This document shows positions 48,201 through 59,510 of a stretch of 64,000 nt of DNA, piece after piece. Numbering within the stretch: the first letter of the stretch is position 1; every line of letters starts with the position of its first letter. The stretch covers positions 1,797,028 to 1,861,027 of the forward strand of contig VZTG01005248.1 in assembly GCA_013397845.1 (NCBI GenBank), written 5' to 3'. The notes beneath the pieces are model-generated. The model saw only the letters and a list, made by a program, of their open reading frames with translations, made no database searches and was not told the origin of the DNA. Source of the DNA: Melanocharis versteri. Taxonomy: Eukaryota; Chordata; Aves; Passeriformes; Melanocharitidae. Position numbers and translations under genes: made by a program.

Positions 48201-49542
48201 AAAGGAGTCTCTAACCACAGGTACAGACAGACCTGAATCTATCCTGTTCATGCTCTGAGCAAGCAGACAGCCTCATCCTGGCCAGAAGCCGCAGAGCTCC
48301 GTAGTGTTGTGTTTGGCTCCTGAGAGGTCAGGTTTATTAGTCCAGGCTCAGTGATGCTCAATCACAGCCGCATGATTTTTGGATGGGAGCTGGAGTAAGG
48401 CCAGACAGCTTGCAGGGTGGGCAGAATGAATTTGAGCTGGACGCATCTGTCTGTATAGATGTGCCAGATGCTTTGAAAAGGGTGGGTTTTGCATGCTGGA
48501 ACAGGAACCGCATGAGGAAAGCATGGGTTGTTTGTTTCTGGTTTGGGTGTAATTTTGTTGTTCTTTTTTTGGTTTCTTTTCCCCAAACCTAGTTAAAAGG
48601 GATACCTCCCTTAAAAACAAAAGACTCATAAAATATGTGACTGTAAACCCTTTCCTCTCCTTAACTCAGTGTCAAATAGTTGAGGAATTTTTCAAAATTC
48701 TTCCAATAACAGAAAAATGACTTTTTTTAAAATGTCACAGATTTTGAATGATGCAGAATACATTTGGCAAGAGCACCAAAATACTCTTTTGAGAAAGAAA
48801 GATGAAATAGAAGAGCTCTAGTGCAGGGAATAGCCCTGACAGACCTGGTAGCGCAGCAGATGCTGAGGAAACCTCCCTGTCTGACCATCCAGGAGCCACT
48901 CTGGCAGTCACACCCACAGCCCCTGAGCTGGGACCAAGACACCTTTGCAGCTCACCCCCACACTCACACAGGCACACCAGGTCTTCTCCTTGACCGCCCC
49001 AAACTCAGGTTTCCCATAGCAGTGTCTCAGTTGTCTCAATCCTTAATTTAATCCTGGTGCAATAACAAAATAACAGCTCGAGCTGGTGCCCCTGAGGAAG
49101 CACCTTGAAAAAAGGAACCCCATGGCTTTCATACCCTCACAGCCTAAGCGTGAAAGTCCTGCTCCTTCTGATTGTCCCTTCGTCTGCTTGGGCCACAAGT
49201 CCCCATGTCATTTGTTATGCAAAGTGTCTTCAGTTCACGACCTCTTGCCTGGGGCTCCCGATACCCAGAGCTCCCTCTGCAGCTCTCACTGCAGCTTGCA
49301 AACCGAACTACCTGCACTAAATGTAATCCTCAATAGAGAAGACGTGGCAAGATGTCAAAGACCATAAGGAAGAGAGCAGACGTTGCTCCTTTGCACCTAA
49401 AGTTAGTTGTCTCCTGTAGAAGAGTTAGTTGGTTAGGTAGCACAAGTGACTGATGGATTGCCCGTTTAGGTTGGTGGGGTCCACCTGGATGTGAAGAGAA
49501 ACAAGGGCCTGCAGGCTGTCTTCCGCTGGATAACACAGCAGG
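45266..49542. other. Non-coding DNA
   Basis: No gene supported. 48820-49330 is less AT-rich and carries overlapping 68-93 codon frames on both strands; it may be an unrecognised old repeat. No other recognisable element. Confidence 0.5.
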
Positions 49543-50007
49543 TTAGCTGGCCGTGGCCTGGAACTCTGCCTCTGCCTTTCCCTCCTCGCTCACACAGCAA
49601 TGTGCATCTGGAGACAGAGCTTCCTCATCGCACACCCAGTGATGCACCACTAATTGGGATCTCATTTCACACACATGAAGATGGGAAAGAAGACTCAACT
49701 TTTGCTTCTGGAGATCAATCAGGGCAAACAGCAAGAGGCAATTGGCACTGCTTTTTTGAGCAATGCCATTCCGTTTACATCTATTAGAAGAAAAATTGGT
49801 GTAATCATAGAAAACCCATACTGCTTCCAGAGATTGGCATATCCCTATTAACAGTGGCAAAGGAGCGGACACATGGTTTGTAATAGCTGCATAACTCCAT
49901 GTCAGCATGTACAGAGGAACATGAAAACCCAGTGCGGTATCATTATTGCCTTCAACGGCAATGCCTAAAAAAAACCATTGCTCAGATTTCCATTTCTGGG
50001 GGACCAC
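49543..50007 (-). other. Unrecognised 154-codon open frame
   Basis: The frame begins MVPQKWKSEQWFFLG and has no domain I can name. About one frame of this length is expected by chance in 64 kb of such DNA. Frames on the plus strand overlap it. Recorded only because it is the longest frame that has no CR1 overlap and is not in the T-rich region. Confidence 0.12.
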
Positions 50008-51338
50008 TCCTTTATTGCCAAAGGGAAAAAAAAAAAAGAAAATGAAAAAAGAAGAGTGCTGAAATGTATTCTTTTTATATTGTGAATAACTGAGAGATTT
50101 GGTTTTTTTTTTAATTTAGGTGAATAAAGTCATTAATAATGAATGACTGTTTATGAGACGGTACATGGAAATAACACACAAAAGGAGTGCTTAAAGGTTG
50201 TATTTGAATTTCATGAGCTTCATTAAAATGCTGTAAAATTAAAAAAACTGGCCCAACTGAAAACAAAATAGAAAAAAGGAAAAGTATTCTTGATCCTTGG
50301 CAATAGTCATGAGGCCTCGGCTCAGGTTAAATGCTTATTTTCGAAAGTGGAGGAGTTTAAATTACAATCAGTGAAGAGTTTTAGCTAACCTAAAATAGGT
50401 TATCGTATAGGTAATGGTATGTTATGGTACCTTATTTCAATGACACCCTGTGCTGAAATGAAAAGCCTAAATAAGACAAATACCGTAAATATGATGCAAA
50501 CGATATATATAATTTTCTGCCTTAAATGGCTTTGGGCAGGCAACAGTTCCTTGACAAGCCCATAAAAGCACCATGTTTGTAGCACAAGCCCATAATCAGG
50601 GATGCAGAAAAAGATACAGGAATTTAGATTCCACATCTGTAACATTTTTCTGGAGAGAGCCTTCTCTCAAGAACTGAGAAAGCTTTCCTACCATTTAATA
50701 ACATAAAAGGAGTACACTCAGCTCAGCCTGAATGGAGCTGAATTCTCAAGAATGTTCAGAGACCGTCATTGTACAATAATCTTGAGAAGAGAAATTTCTG
50801 ACAAAGCTGTGCTCGTCAGCCAACAGAAGTCAAGATTCATGGTATTATACTAATGGCTAAGGATTGAGTCTGATAACCTGGGATGAGTGTGGCGTGCACT
50901 GGTTCTACCACCATTTTCCCCCTTTCTGCAAGCCTGGTAAATGCCATGTCAGTAACAAAGAATAAAAAGGGTGCTTAATTTTCATGATCCTCAGTGCTGA
51001 GAGTCAGAAAGCCTTTTACACCTGGTCTCTGCACTTGGTACAACATCACTTTTAAAAATGTTAGCCTAAAATGCTTTTTCGTGGTAAGGAAAGCTATTTC
51101 TTATTTGAATACTCACAGCTCAAATTTTTATCTTATTAAAAGTACTAAATATCTAATGTCAGCACTTCAATGTAATAACCAGATATTTTAATTTATATTC
51201 GTTTCAGATTGTATTAACTTGTTTTTTATTGAAGAAAAACGTAATATATACATATATATATATATATTACACATGCTGGATGTAATGACAAACTTTAAAT
51301 TAATAAAATAATAAAAAAGAATAAACAATTATAATTTT
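50008..51338. other. AT-rich non-coding DNA
   Basis: No gene recognised. Contains the AT microsatellite at 51243-51267 and short A/T runs near 50027-50120. Confidence 0.55.
51243..51267. repeat. (AT)n microsatellite
   Basis: An AT-dinucleotide run with one C interruption. The flanks 'gtaatata...tatattac' make the whole tract self-complementary. Confidence 0.9.
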
Positions 51339-51545
51339 TCATAGCTCAAAAGGCCTACATAGCTTCATGTTTCTAGCTTCAGAAAATTTGGAGAGATTTT
51401 TTCCAATTGCAGCTAAAATATAATGTGAATTATAAGTGGTAGTGAAATACTCCATTTTAGCCAATTCTCTTTTACATATAGGACATGGATTTGCCTTAAA
51501 GCGGTTTTGTAAACTGGTGATATTGCAATAGATCAAACATTTCTA
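51339..51545 (-). pseudogene. Possible decayed exon with a RING-like CPIC motif
   Basis: The minus frame after a stop at 51545-51543 reads KCLIYCNITSLQNRFKANP followed by CPICKREL and then a helix-like segment (SHYILAAIGKNLSKF). It ends at a stop at 51339. CPxC followed by a basic/Leu segment and an 'N..IL..I' helix is how RING-finger domains typically end. The upstream Cys/His ligands of a RING are not present, there is no ATG in this frame before CPIC, and I cannot name a parent gene. A pyrimidine-rich tract ending in 'tattgcag' lies just upstream on the minus strand, but splicing there would include the stop. Confidence 0.22.
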
Positions 51546-53208
51546 ATATTAAATTACTGCAATACATACGAACAAAAAAAAAGAGTGAAAGTCAATTTTT
51601 TCACTTTGCAAAGTGGTGAATTAAAATGTCCTTAATACTTTTTGTCAGTGACAACATTTTCCATGATGAAGTTTTTTAGTTTAAAGCACCTAAGGATTGT
51701 AATTTCCTGGAAAATGAATGAAATAATTTTAGGAATGTTTAACTGGAACCCAAAACCGTCACACTTTTTTTTTTTTTTTTTGGTGCAGTTCAGTTCATCC
51801 ATTTATCTGTGAATAGCCAGGTGGGACAGATATGTCAGTCTCAGGCCATTTCTAATAGAAAATGGTTGAATATTCACTTGGTTAGATGATGTAGGTATAT
51901 TATTTTGATAGAAGAGCAGTTATTTAATGTCATGGGTGATGAATGGCACAAGAAGAGTTAGAAGGGAAATAATGGTGATAATTTGTCAAAGACGCTAAGA
52001 GATAGAGTGGTAGGGCAGGTGAGGTAGAACGATACACTATGTAGTTAGAATAATATGATATAGTGCTGGAGGGTTGGAGAATAACTTAGTAGGACAGGAA
52101 AAAAATGAAAAAAGAAATGGGCAAACACTGCCTTGTACTAAAGGACTGAGAAATATTTAGGAAAATATGAGTGCTTGGAATTCTTCTTATACAGCACAAA
52201 TAAAGCTGCTAAGAATAAATATAATCCAAATTATGGAAACACAGGGGGGAAATAAGATACACCAATTAGAAAGATACATTTGAGGAAAGCAGAAAAAGAG
52301 ATACTCCGAATGTCAAGGGAGGGGAAAAAATACAATACAAAATCATTTTATGTCTCATTCTTCTGGATTAAATCTTTCTGAGCTACTCAATTTACATGTC
52401 TCACTACAGTAAAATGGTAGACAAAGTACAGATAGATAAGAACAGAAGGGTGTGTTTCTGGAAGATTTCAAGTTATTTGTGCTTATTTCTACATTTTAAA
52501 AACCTCTTTAAAGACATTTACAACTAATCAGGACATCAGAGGTTTTTAAAATATAAGACTTATTTGGAAAATAGATTCTTGTATTAGGAAAAAAAAAAGA
52601 GTAAATACATGTGAAAACTCAGGTCATGAGAGTTTTTCTGTTGCAGAAATTGAAAAGAATGAAACGCAGGGCGATGAGTCACACGTAAAACAGTAGTTAT
52701 ATGGCAACAAGACACAAAAAGAAAAGACAACTAGGAATTTTGAGCAGCTGGTAAAGTTGCTAAAAGTCTCGTTGTTACAGGAAACACTGTGAATTTAAAA
52801 TATACAAGATATAAAAGGAATGATGAAGACTTCTGATGCTGACTGCTATGAATAACCACTTACGTGCAAATGAGATGAAGTGGTTTTGAAAGACAGTTGT
52901 CCTTTGAAAGGACAGTTCAGTTCATCCAGTTTATACAAATTTTTATTGAAGAAAATAATTAGAAGAGTAAATTGAACCCAGAAAAACTCAGTTTTACCAA
53001 GGCAGTGCAGCCTTCTTCCCTAGACCAGCCATGTGGACTGATATGGGAAGAAGTTGCAGTAAAGTCTCTGCAGTCTCAGAATTTTCTTGTCCTTTAGGTG
53101 AGTATGTCCTTTATTGCTAAGGAAACTCCATGCTTTCTCGGATACATGCACTGCTCACAGAGTTCTCAAACACGATACTGAGGCTGGGTATTTTCTCTGT
53201 CCTTATAG
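51546..53208. other. AT-rich non-coding DNA
   Basis: No gene. Includes a 17-base T-run (51765-51781) and a short perfect palindrome, TGTCCTTT-G-AAAGGACA, at 52898-52914. No transposon recognised. Confidence 0.55.
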
Positions 53209-53245
53209 TTCAGGCACGGGATAAAGCAAGGATTATTCCACTGCG
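53209..53245 (+). other. Possible 37-nt mini-exon
   Basis: Preceded by a pyrimidine-rich acceptor (ttttctctgtccttatag) and followed by the consensus donor gtaagtacgg. Two of three frames are open (for example QARDKARIIPLR). No partner exons were identified and the peptide is not recognised. Confidence 0.2.
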
Positions 53246-56200
53246 GTAAGTACGGTTTTACCATCACAAAATCGATAAGACAGAAGAGTCAGGTTTCTCT
53301 TTCCTTGCTTCAACAATAATTTTCCACAGTATTTTACTTTCTTTTTTGACTGAGTTCATGCTGATAACTAGAATTCTTTCTTTTTGGAGTGACGTGCAGG
53401 GGAAGAATGAATTGAAGGTGTTAATGATGATGACATAAATTATGACAATATTCTTTTCCCCAGTCTAGAATGATGAACCTGGAGGTGTATGTGTAATACA
53501 GATTCCTAAATCCATTCCTGCATACCAATCTTTCCTGCGTGTACTATTTAAGTATTCTTCCTTAGATACAGACGTGTCAACAGGTGTAATCAAGTGTAGG
53601 GAGTCATGCTGAGAGGGAGCCTTGCTGTGTCAGAGCAGAGGCTTCCTACTGAAGAACCAGCACATGCAAAGCTTTGCAAACAGCAGAATTTACTTGGCAC
53701 CTATGCCCTACCAAAGCTGACATACCACCTTGTGTGTGGGCACAGTGCCATCCTGACAGATGGGGACGACTGCAAGCAGCCAAGAGACCATGTCTGAGCA
53801 TGAAATATGTTTGTGGAGGGCAGGATTCCCAGCTAGAAATGTCAAAACAGCTGTTTGTCCTGAGTTTTGTGTGCCTACAGGTTGGATGGTCTACAGCTTT
53901 GCTAATTCATCACTGAGCTTGATTAATTTTGTAAGAGTTCCTGCTATAGGTACCAGTCGTCATAATTTCAGAGTAGTGTTGTGTGCAAAGAAGCAAAATT
54001 AGTCCCTTCGTTTAGTTTGCTCATGACTAGACTGAAAATAGGGTCACAAAAGGATGGAAGAGTTTTCCCAAGGAAGAAACTCATTCTGTGCCTTCTGCAG
54101 TTTCCTTTGTTGTTTTCCTAAATGCAGTCTTATAATATTTGGTATTCATTCATCTCAAATCCAGCACCTTTAGGCTTCCATACCCAAACCCATTAAGAAC
54201 TTTAAGAGTTATTTAAAACAGTTTGTTCACAAGATAACATGTCAAAGAGTAATTAGGGCTGAAAAATGTGAAAAATGGCAGATCTCTAAAATTATACTGT
54301 CTCAATTTTTCTCTAACTGTAACAGTATCTACAAATTTCATTTTCATAAGAAGAAAATATATTCTTTCCCACAGGGCAGTAGAGCTTCAATAAATTATTG
54401 CTTTTTAAATAAATCTACTTTTATCACTTCTTAACCTTCATTTTCAGAACTGATTTCAGACATGAATCTACTATGACTACTACTAACAGAATTTCTATAA
54501 TTCCTTTTTTTAACACCTCAGTCTCTATGACTCCAGTGAATAGCTTCATAATGACAGTGAAGTGATTCTTTTTTGTTTAAGGTTGAAAAGATTGCCTTTC
54601 CATAGGCATTATTGTAATAGCTACTTTTTGTAATTTTAGAGCTTCAAGTGCAGTGCACACTAATACTTTTCAAGAATTTTAAAAAATCTACTATTTCTAC
54701 TGCCCAAAGTCTACAGTCCTAAAGTATTTATCAATGTCAGGCTAACCAATGAATGGCATTATTATTTAAATTTAAAAAAATTGAAAATAAAGCTGTGCTT
54801 TGAAGACTTGTTTTGCTATAAAACCTTGTAGAAATATTGACCTCAGATAAAAAGGTGGAATTTTTGAACACAGAGGACATTCAGTATTGTAATTTATAGA
54901 ACAAGGTTAAGACTTTCATACCCAAGCTTCTAAAAATGTGTACTCCAGCAAATTACCTGCCTTCATATTCTCTGTCAGGTGACATTTGTTCCCTTTGTAA
55001 AATCTTTCATAAGGAGTATGCTGACCTTGAGCAGCAACAGAGAACTGTATTTCTTAATGGAGATGTAAACCGTGCTGACAACTCAGTATACTGCCTGCAT
55101 CAGTGCTACCAAGGGGACAATGTTTAGACCAGGGAATGAATGCATGGGGAGCATTACAGTTTCTGAATGAAGAATGTTAGAGATGACAAACAGTAAAAGA
55201 TCATGAAATTCAGATCTGTATGGCTTAATCTGCTGCAAGTACACCTCTGTGTCAGTGCGCCACAGGAGACCCAGGCTCCAGACTGTTTGAAACGAAGGTT
55301 GAGTAAGCAACCTCACATTCTTATTCAGAAAATAAAAAGCTTAGTGGAGGGGAAAAAAATCAAGTTCATTCAAATCATAAAAGCTGTATGGGGATTAGAA
55401 ATCACTTTGTTTTCTCTATCTCCTCACTTCAATGGAAAGCTTTGACTTCTGTCAATGCACTCTGCCAACAATGTTCACAGCCACTGACGCATGTGCTGAA
55501 TGTGTGGCTGATTTCTTAGTTTGATAAATGTGGCACATTTTTTAACTGGCATTTTGGTAACTATTTTATGTTGTAAAAGGATACCCTGCTTTCAGCTTGG
55601 CTGTGGCATCTTCCCATACCCTGCTTGTCATTTTCCACTCCCCCTCCTGAGAGCAGGACTTTTGTCTGCCATACACTGCAGAGCTCTGCAGCTCACTACT
55701 GCAGCTATAGCTGTGTGTGGTAAAGAGTTACACCAGTATAAAACCATTGAGACTGAGGAACTGGCTCTGCCTTTCACTCCCAGGAGTAACTCTGCAGTTC
55801 AGCCTAGAGTTAGCATTTTAACAACACTTCCAGACAGACACAGGGCCTCAGGATGTTGCTCACTCTGGAATTAAATACACAAGCCAAAGGAGGGTGGGCA
55901 AAAGTAATTATATATTATTTGGGACTAAACATCTGCAGATGCAGTTATACCAATAAGGCTAGATAAGCTCTGAGTTTTGCTTGCTTGTTTTAACTAGAAT
56001 GTACAGAATGGTTAAAGCAAAAAACCATCAGTGAACAAAAAGAAAAAAGGGCCAGCCATTCAAGTTTATTACAGGAAGAAAATGTTTGTATATAGGAATT
56101 TGTCAAATAAATGCAATTAAATACTAACCTACAGTTTTCTTTGGAACCAAAAAGTCAGGGCACTACTCAAAAACCAAAGTCTGTCAAATCATGAACTCAG

Positions 56201-56785
56201 ACAAGTACAAATGAAGCCATAGACACTGTGGCAAAATACATAGGCCAAAATAATTTGGCAGAAGACACAAAAAAACCCAGAGTAGGCCATGCCACCTTGC
56301 AAGGCTTTGTCAGAGCTGGTAGAGATCACAGCAGAGACAAATCAGGTCCACAAGCACTGTTAGGGCAACTCTTCAGAGCATCAAGGCAGAGAGCTGCAAC
56401 AGAACTGAATGAAATATCAACATAAAAATATTTAGGACACAAACTGATTTGAAGAAGAATCCAGACAGAACTTATTAAAACATTTCTATTAGCATTCAGG
56501 GAGTTACCGACAATACAGCATAAACAGGCAAAGCTAATAGCTCACTCCAGTAATGTTTTCTCCTTTGCAGGAAATTGATATGTAGACTAACAAGATGTAT
56601 TGAATTGGAAATTGAATAAAATATTTCCTCATCCTATTACACAAAACATTATCCAGTTTTGTCAAGCCCTTGATCACTTCAAGAGAATGAAGACATGTAA
56701 CAGCAAGAAAGAACACAACAGAGGAAAAAAAATCTAAGAATAGTTCCTGGGGTTGGAGGTCTTTTTTGCTGCATAAATAAGGCTT
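53246..56785. other. Non-coding DNA
   Basis: No supported gene. 53600-53920 has overlapping plus frames of 63-80 codons in all three phases, none recognised. 55560-55880 is more balanced in composition and holds a 16-bp perfect palindrome (55676-55691) and a 117-codon plus frame with no domain. Confidence 0.5.
55676..55691. other. 16-bp perfect palindrome CTGCAGAGCTCTGCAG
   Basis: A self-complementary 16-mer with nested PstI- and SacI-type hexamers. Further CTGCAG/GCAGCT motifs follow within 30 bases. Role unknown. Confidence 0.8.
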
Positions 56786-57060
56786 TTGCCATTCCAAGCA
56801 AGGTGGCCCAGGATCTGCACTGGCCTGGACTTACCTTGCCCAGAGCTGGGCTGGGCTGGTTTCAGCTCCTTCCTCGGGGCCACGAACCTGTTGCCTCCCC
56901 TGCCTGAGCCAGATCTGTGCCAGTGTCTGTGAGAAGGATCTGACAAACCCAGGGGGTGTCTGCCCAGCAAACAAGAGCCTCTGGGAGCTGAGCCTGGGCA
57001 GGCTGCAGGGCCATGCTCACACTCACCCCAGAGCGGCCAGAAGGCAGCGTCCTGGGGCAA
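56786..57060. other. GC-rich island in AT-rich surroundings
   Basis: About 275 bp with clearly higher G+C than either flank and a modest number of CpG. It carries minus-strand frames of 105 and 133 codons that overlap in different phases with no recognisable domain. It could be an old LTR or repeat fragment, a GC-rich exon or a small regulatory element. I cannot place it. Confidence 0.4.
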
Positions 57061-57206
57061 GGAAACATATGACGATACATACAAGCAGGTCCTGGGACTA
57101 AAGAGGAAGATACCTCCACCATTAATGCCTCCCATCTCCTAGCAAAGACCTCCAGACAATGAGGGCTCATCAAAAACATACCACTACCTGCATTTTTTCT
57201 TGAGAA

Positions 57207-57267
57207 AACTGGAAGTCTCAGCCTTAAGATCTAAAACTGAAGGGACAAGTACTGGACCAGGGGAAAA
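57207..57267 (+). other. Possible exon-like segment after the GC-rich island
   Basis: Preceded by 'cctgcattttttcttgag' (acceptor-like) and followed by a donor, gtaagtacta. One frame is open throughout (KLEVSALRSKTEGTSTGPGE). No family recognised. Splice-like sites are common by chance, so support is weak. Confidence 0.15.
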
Positions 57268-57592
57268 GGTAAGTACTAGGAAATTTTGGGGTGTTGGAGT
57301 GGGGATTTTTTTGTTATAACAATTTACACTGGTATAACTTAACTGGTAAGACTTCTCTGTGTTAGAGAATTTGGACTATTAGACTATTAAAACATTAATT
57401 GGATTAACAATAAATCCTTAGCTCCATAGATACAGTGAATTCTTCCTTGCCCAATACCAGGAGTTGGAGTGCACAAAGAGAGCACAAACAAAGTCTGCAC
57501 AAAGTAGAGATGAAAGAGACCAACTGCCTTAAAGCTTATGTCCATTAATAAGTTCTTCTCACTCTAAGGTGAAAGAGAAACAGGATAAGCTT

Positions 57593-57650
57593 GTAGGAAG
57601 TTATAAGATGATTAAAAGTTATAAGTAGGAAGTTATAAGATGATTAAAAG
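57593..57650. repeat. 32-bp tandem duplication (1.8 copies)
   Basis: 'gtaggaagttataagatgat' begins at 57593 and again at 57625. The second copy is identical over the 26 bases 57625-57650 before diverging. Confidence 0.93.
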
Positions 57651-59183
57651 AAATAACTAAGTGTCATCTTATTGGTCACTATGAAGAAAAAATGTGGATA
57701 TCTTTGCTTATTAATTGACTCACCAAAAAAAATATATTCTCTATAAAAAGAAATCGTTTTCAACTGCTAGAGTGAGAGAAATTCTTGGAGTGACAGGCAA
57801 TACCAAATATTTTTGTGTGGTGCATAGGCAACATTTTTTATAGCCGATATTATAGTACACAAGACTCAGGAAAATTGCAAAGTGCAATACCAGCAGGCTG
57901 TTCAAAACTCACAAAGACAAATTTATGTATAATAGGTACTAACAAGCTATAAGTACTAGCTTATTATTATATACATCAAACAGAGAATAAAGTTTTAGCC
58001 CTAGGTTGTTGGATTTTTATTTTTTAATATTTATATAAATAGACAAATTATCAGAAAAATGGCTATACAGTATTTATTGCCACTGCCAGAAAAAAACGCC
58101 ACTGCTTGACAAACAAATGACTGGAAGATTAAATAAAACATAAGATATTGTGGTTATGGTATACCATATCATGGCATACACACATAGCACAATTGTAGTG
58201 GGACAAAATTCAGAGATAAGAGTCTGTAGATGTCATGAAAATGACAGAATTATGAGCCAGGACCAGTAGATTTATGGGTTCAGATCAAGTGCACACTGGT
58301 TTATTATTATGTTTATGTGATAGACAAACATAAATAATTTCTCTTCTTGTGTTAATGTCATTTGTTGATTGTTAGTCTCTCTGCTTTGGGTAGGGAAAAC
58401 AGATATGGGAGATTTGTCTTTGAAGAATCTCTAGAGAGAACTGCCTAGATTACTCTTTCCAGATCCGTGCCATATGAGAAGTCAGTAGCAGTCAGAAAGC
58501 ACAGCTGTGACTGACTCACTGGTTCCTGATTCTTTTAGATTTAACTTGATACACTGGATCACCCAAGTAAGCCTCCTATTGACAGTCAAGTTAATTTTTG
58601 TAATAGCTCTCAGAGTAGCAACTTCAGGAAGTTACAGAGGACTCAATTCCTTGTTTGCCATTCCTTATCTCCCACCTCCTGGAGAAATGTCCAGTGAGGA
58701 AAAAAAGAAAAGATTTTCTGCCAGGTACAACTCTCAGCCCAACATTTAGAAACCAAAACAGTAAAGAAAGAAAGTCTGTGAGAATTATGTGATGATTAAT
58801 TAAAAGAAACTCACTAGCAAAGAGGAAAACAAAGGATAAGAAAGAAGGCTTGGTCCCCATTCTACCTGCAGTTTATACCCAGTTTAGCATTTATGAACAT
58901 ATATCCTCATTCTCTCCTTGATTTGTTTACACTTTATGCTGGTCAGGGGAGAACAAACATAGGCTCAGACTTTGTAGTCAGCTCCTCAGATGAGTTAAGT
59001 GGAAAAATATAACATTCCTGACCAGAAAGGTTGAAGAATCTCACTTGTGAGCTAAATACTAAACTGAACAACTTTGTTAAGGTATAGAATATCCTAAACA
59101 TGTATGAAAGACTTTTGTCAGCACTTCTTACAAAATGAAGAATTAGTTATAAATTAGTTATAAACTTATATCATTATATTTCA
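57651..59183. other. AT-rich non-coding DNA
   Basis: No gene or transposon recognised. A short direct repeat, 'attagttataa' x2, lies at about 59142-59163, just left of the CR1 fragment. Confidence 0.55.
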
Positions 59184-59510
59184 TATATCTAGCCTGAATC
59201 TACCCTTTTTTTCTTTAAAACCATCACCTCTTGTTCTATTGCTACAGGCCCTACTAAAAATCTGTCCCCATCTTTCTTATAAGCTGTGTTTAAGTATTGA
59301 AAGGCTGCAATCAGGTCGTACTGGAGTCTTCTCCCTGTCGAACACTCCTGACTCTCTCAGTCTGTTCTCATAGGAAAGGTGCTTGAGCCCTCTGACCATT
59401 TCCTGGTCTCTTCCAGGCCTGCTCCAACAGGTCCCTCTCTTTCTTGTGTTGAGGGCTCTAGAGATGAGCAGAGCACTTCAGGTGAGGTTTCACCAGAGTG
59501 GAGTAGACAT
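59184..59510 (-). mobile_element. CR1 LINE fragment lacking its 3' end
   Basis: Recognised by 'ctagcctgaatctaccc', 'tctttaaaaccatcacctc', 'tgttctattgctacaggcc', 'cccatctttcttataagct', 'gctccaacaggtccctctc' and 'aggtgaggtttcaccagag', the usual CR1 order in reverse. The 3'-terminal ~200 bases (octamer repeat and 'ttggaaggg' tail) are missing on the left, unlike the other copies, which implies a deletion after insertion. There is no open ORF. Confidence 0.92.

Noticed and set aside
51787..52930. 'cagttcagttcatcca' occurring twice, about 1.1 kb apart
   Set aside because: The match is only about 16 bases and the flanks do not align, so it is not evidence of a duplicated element.
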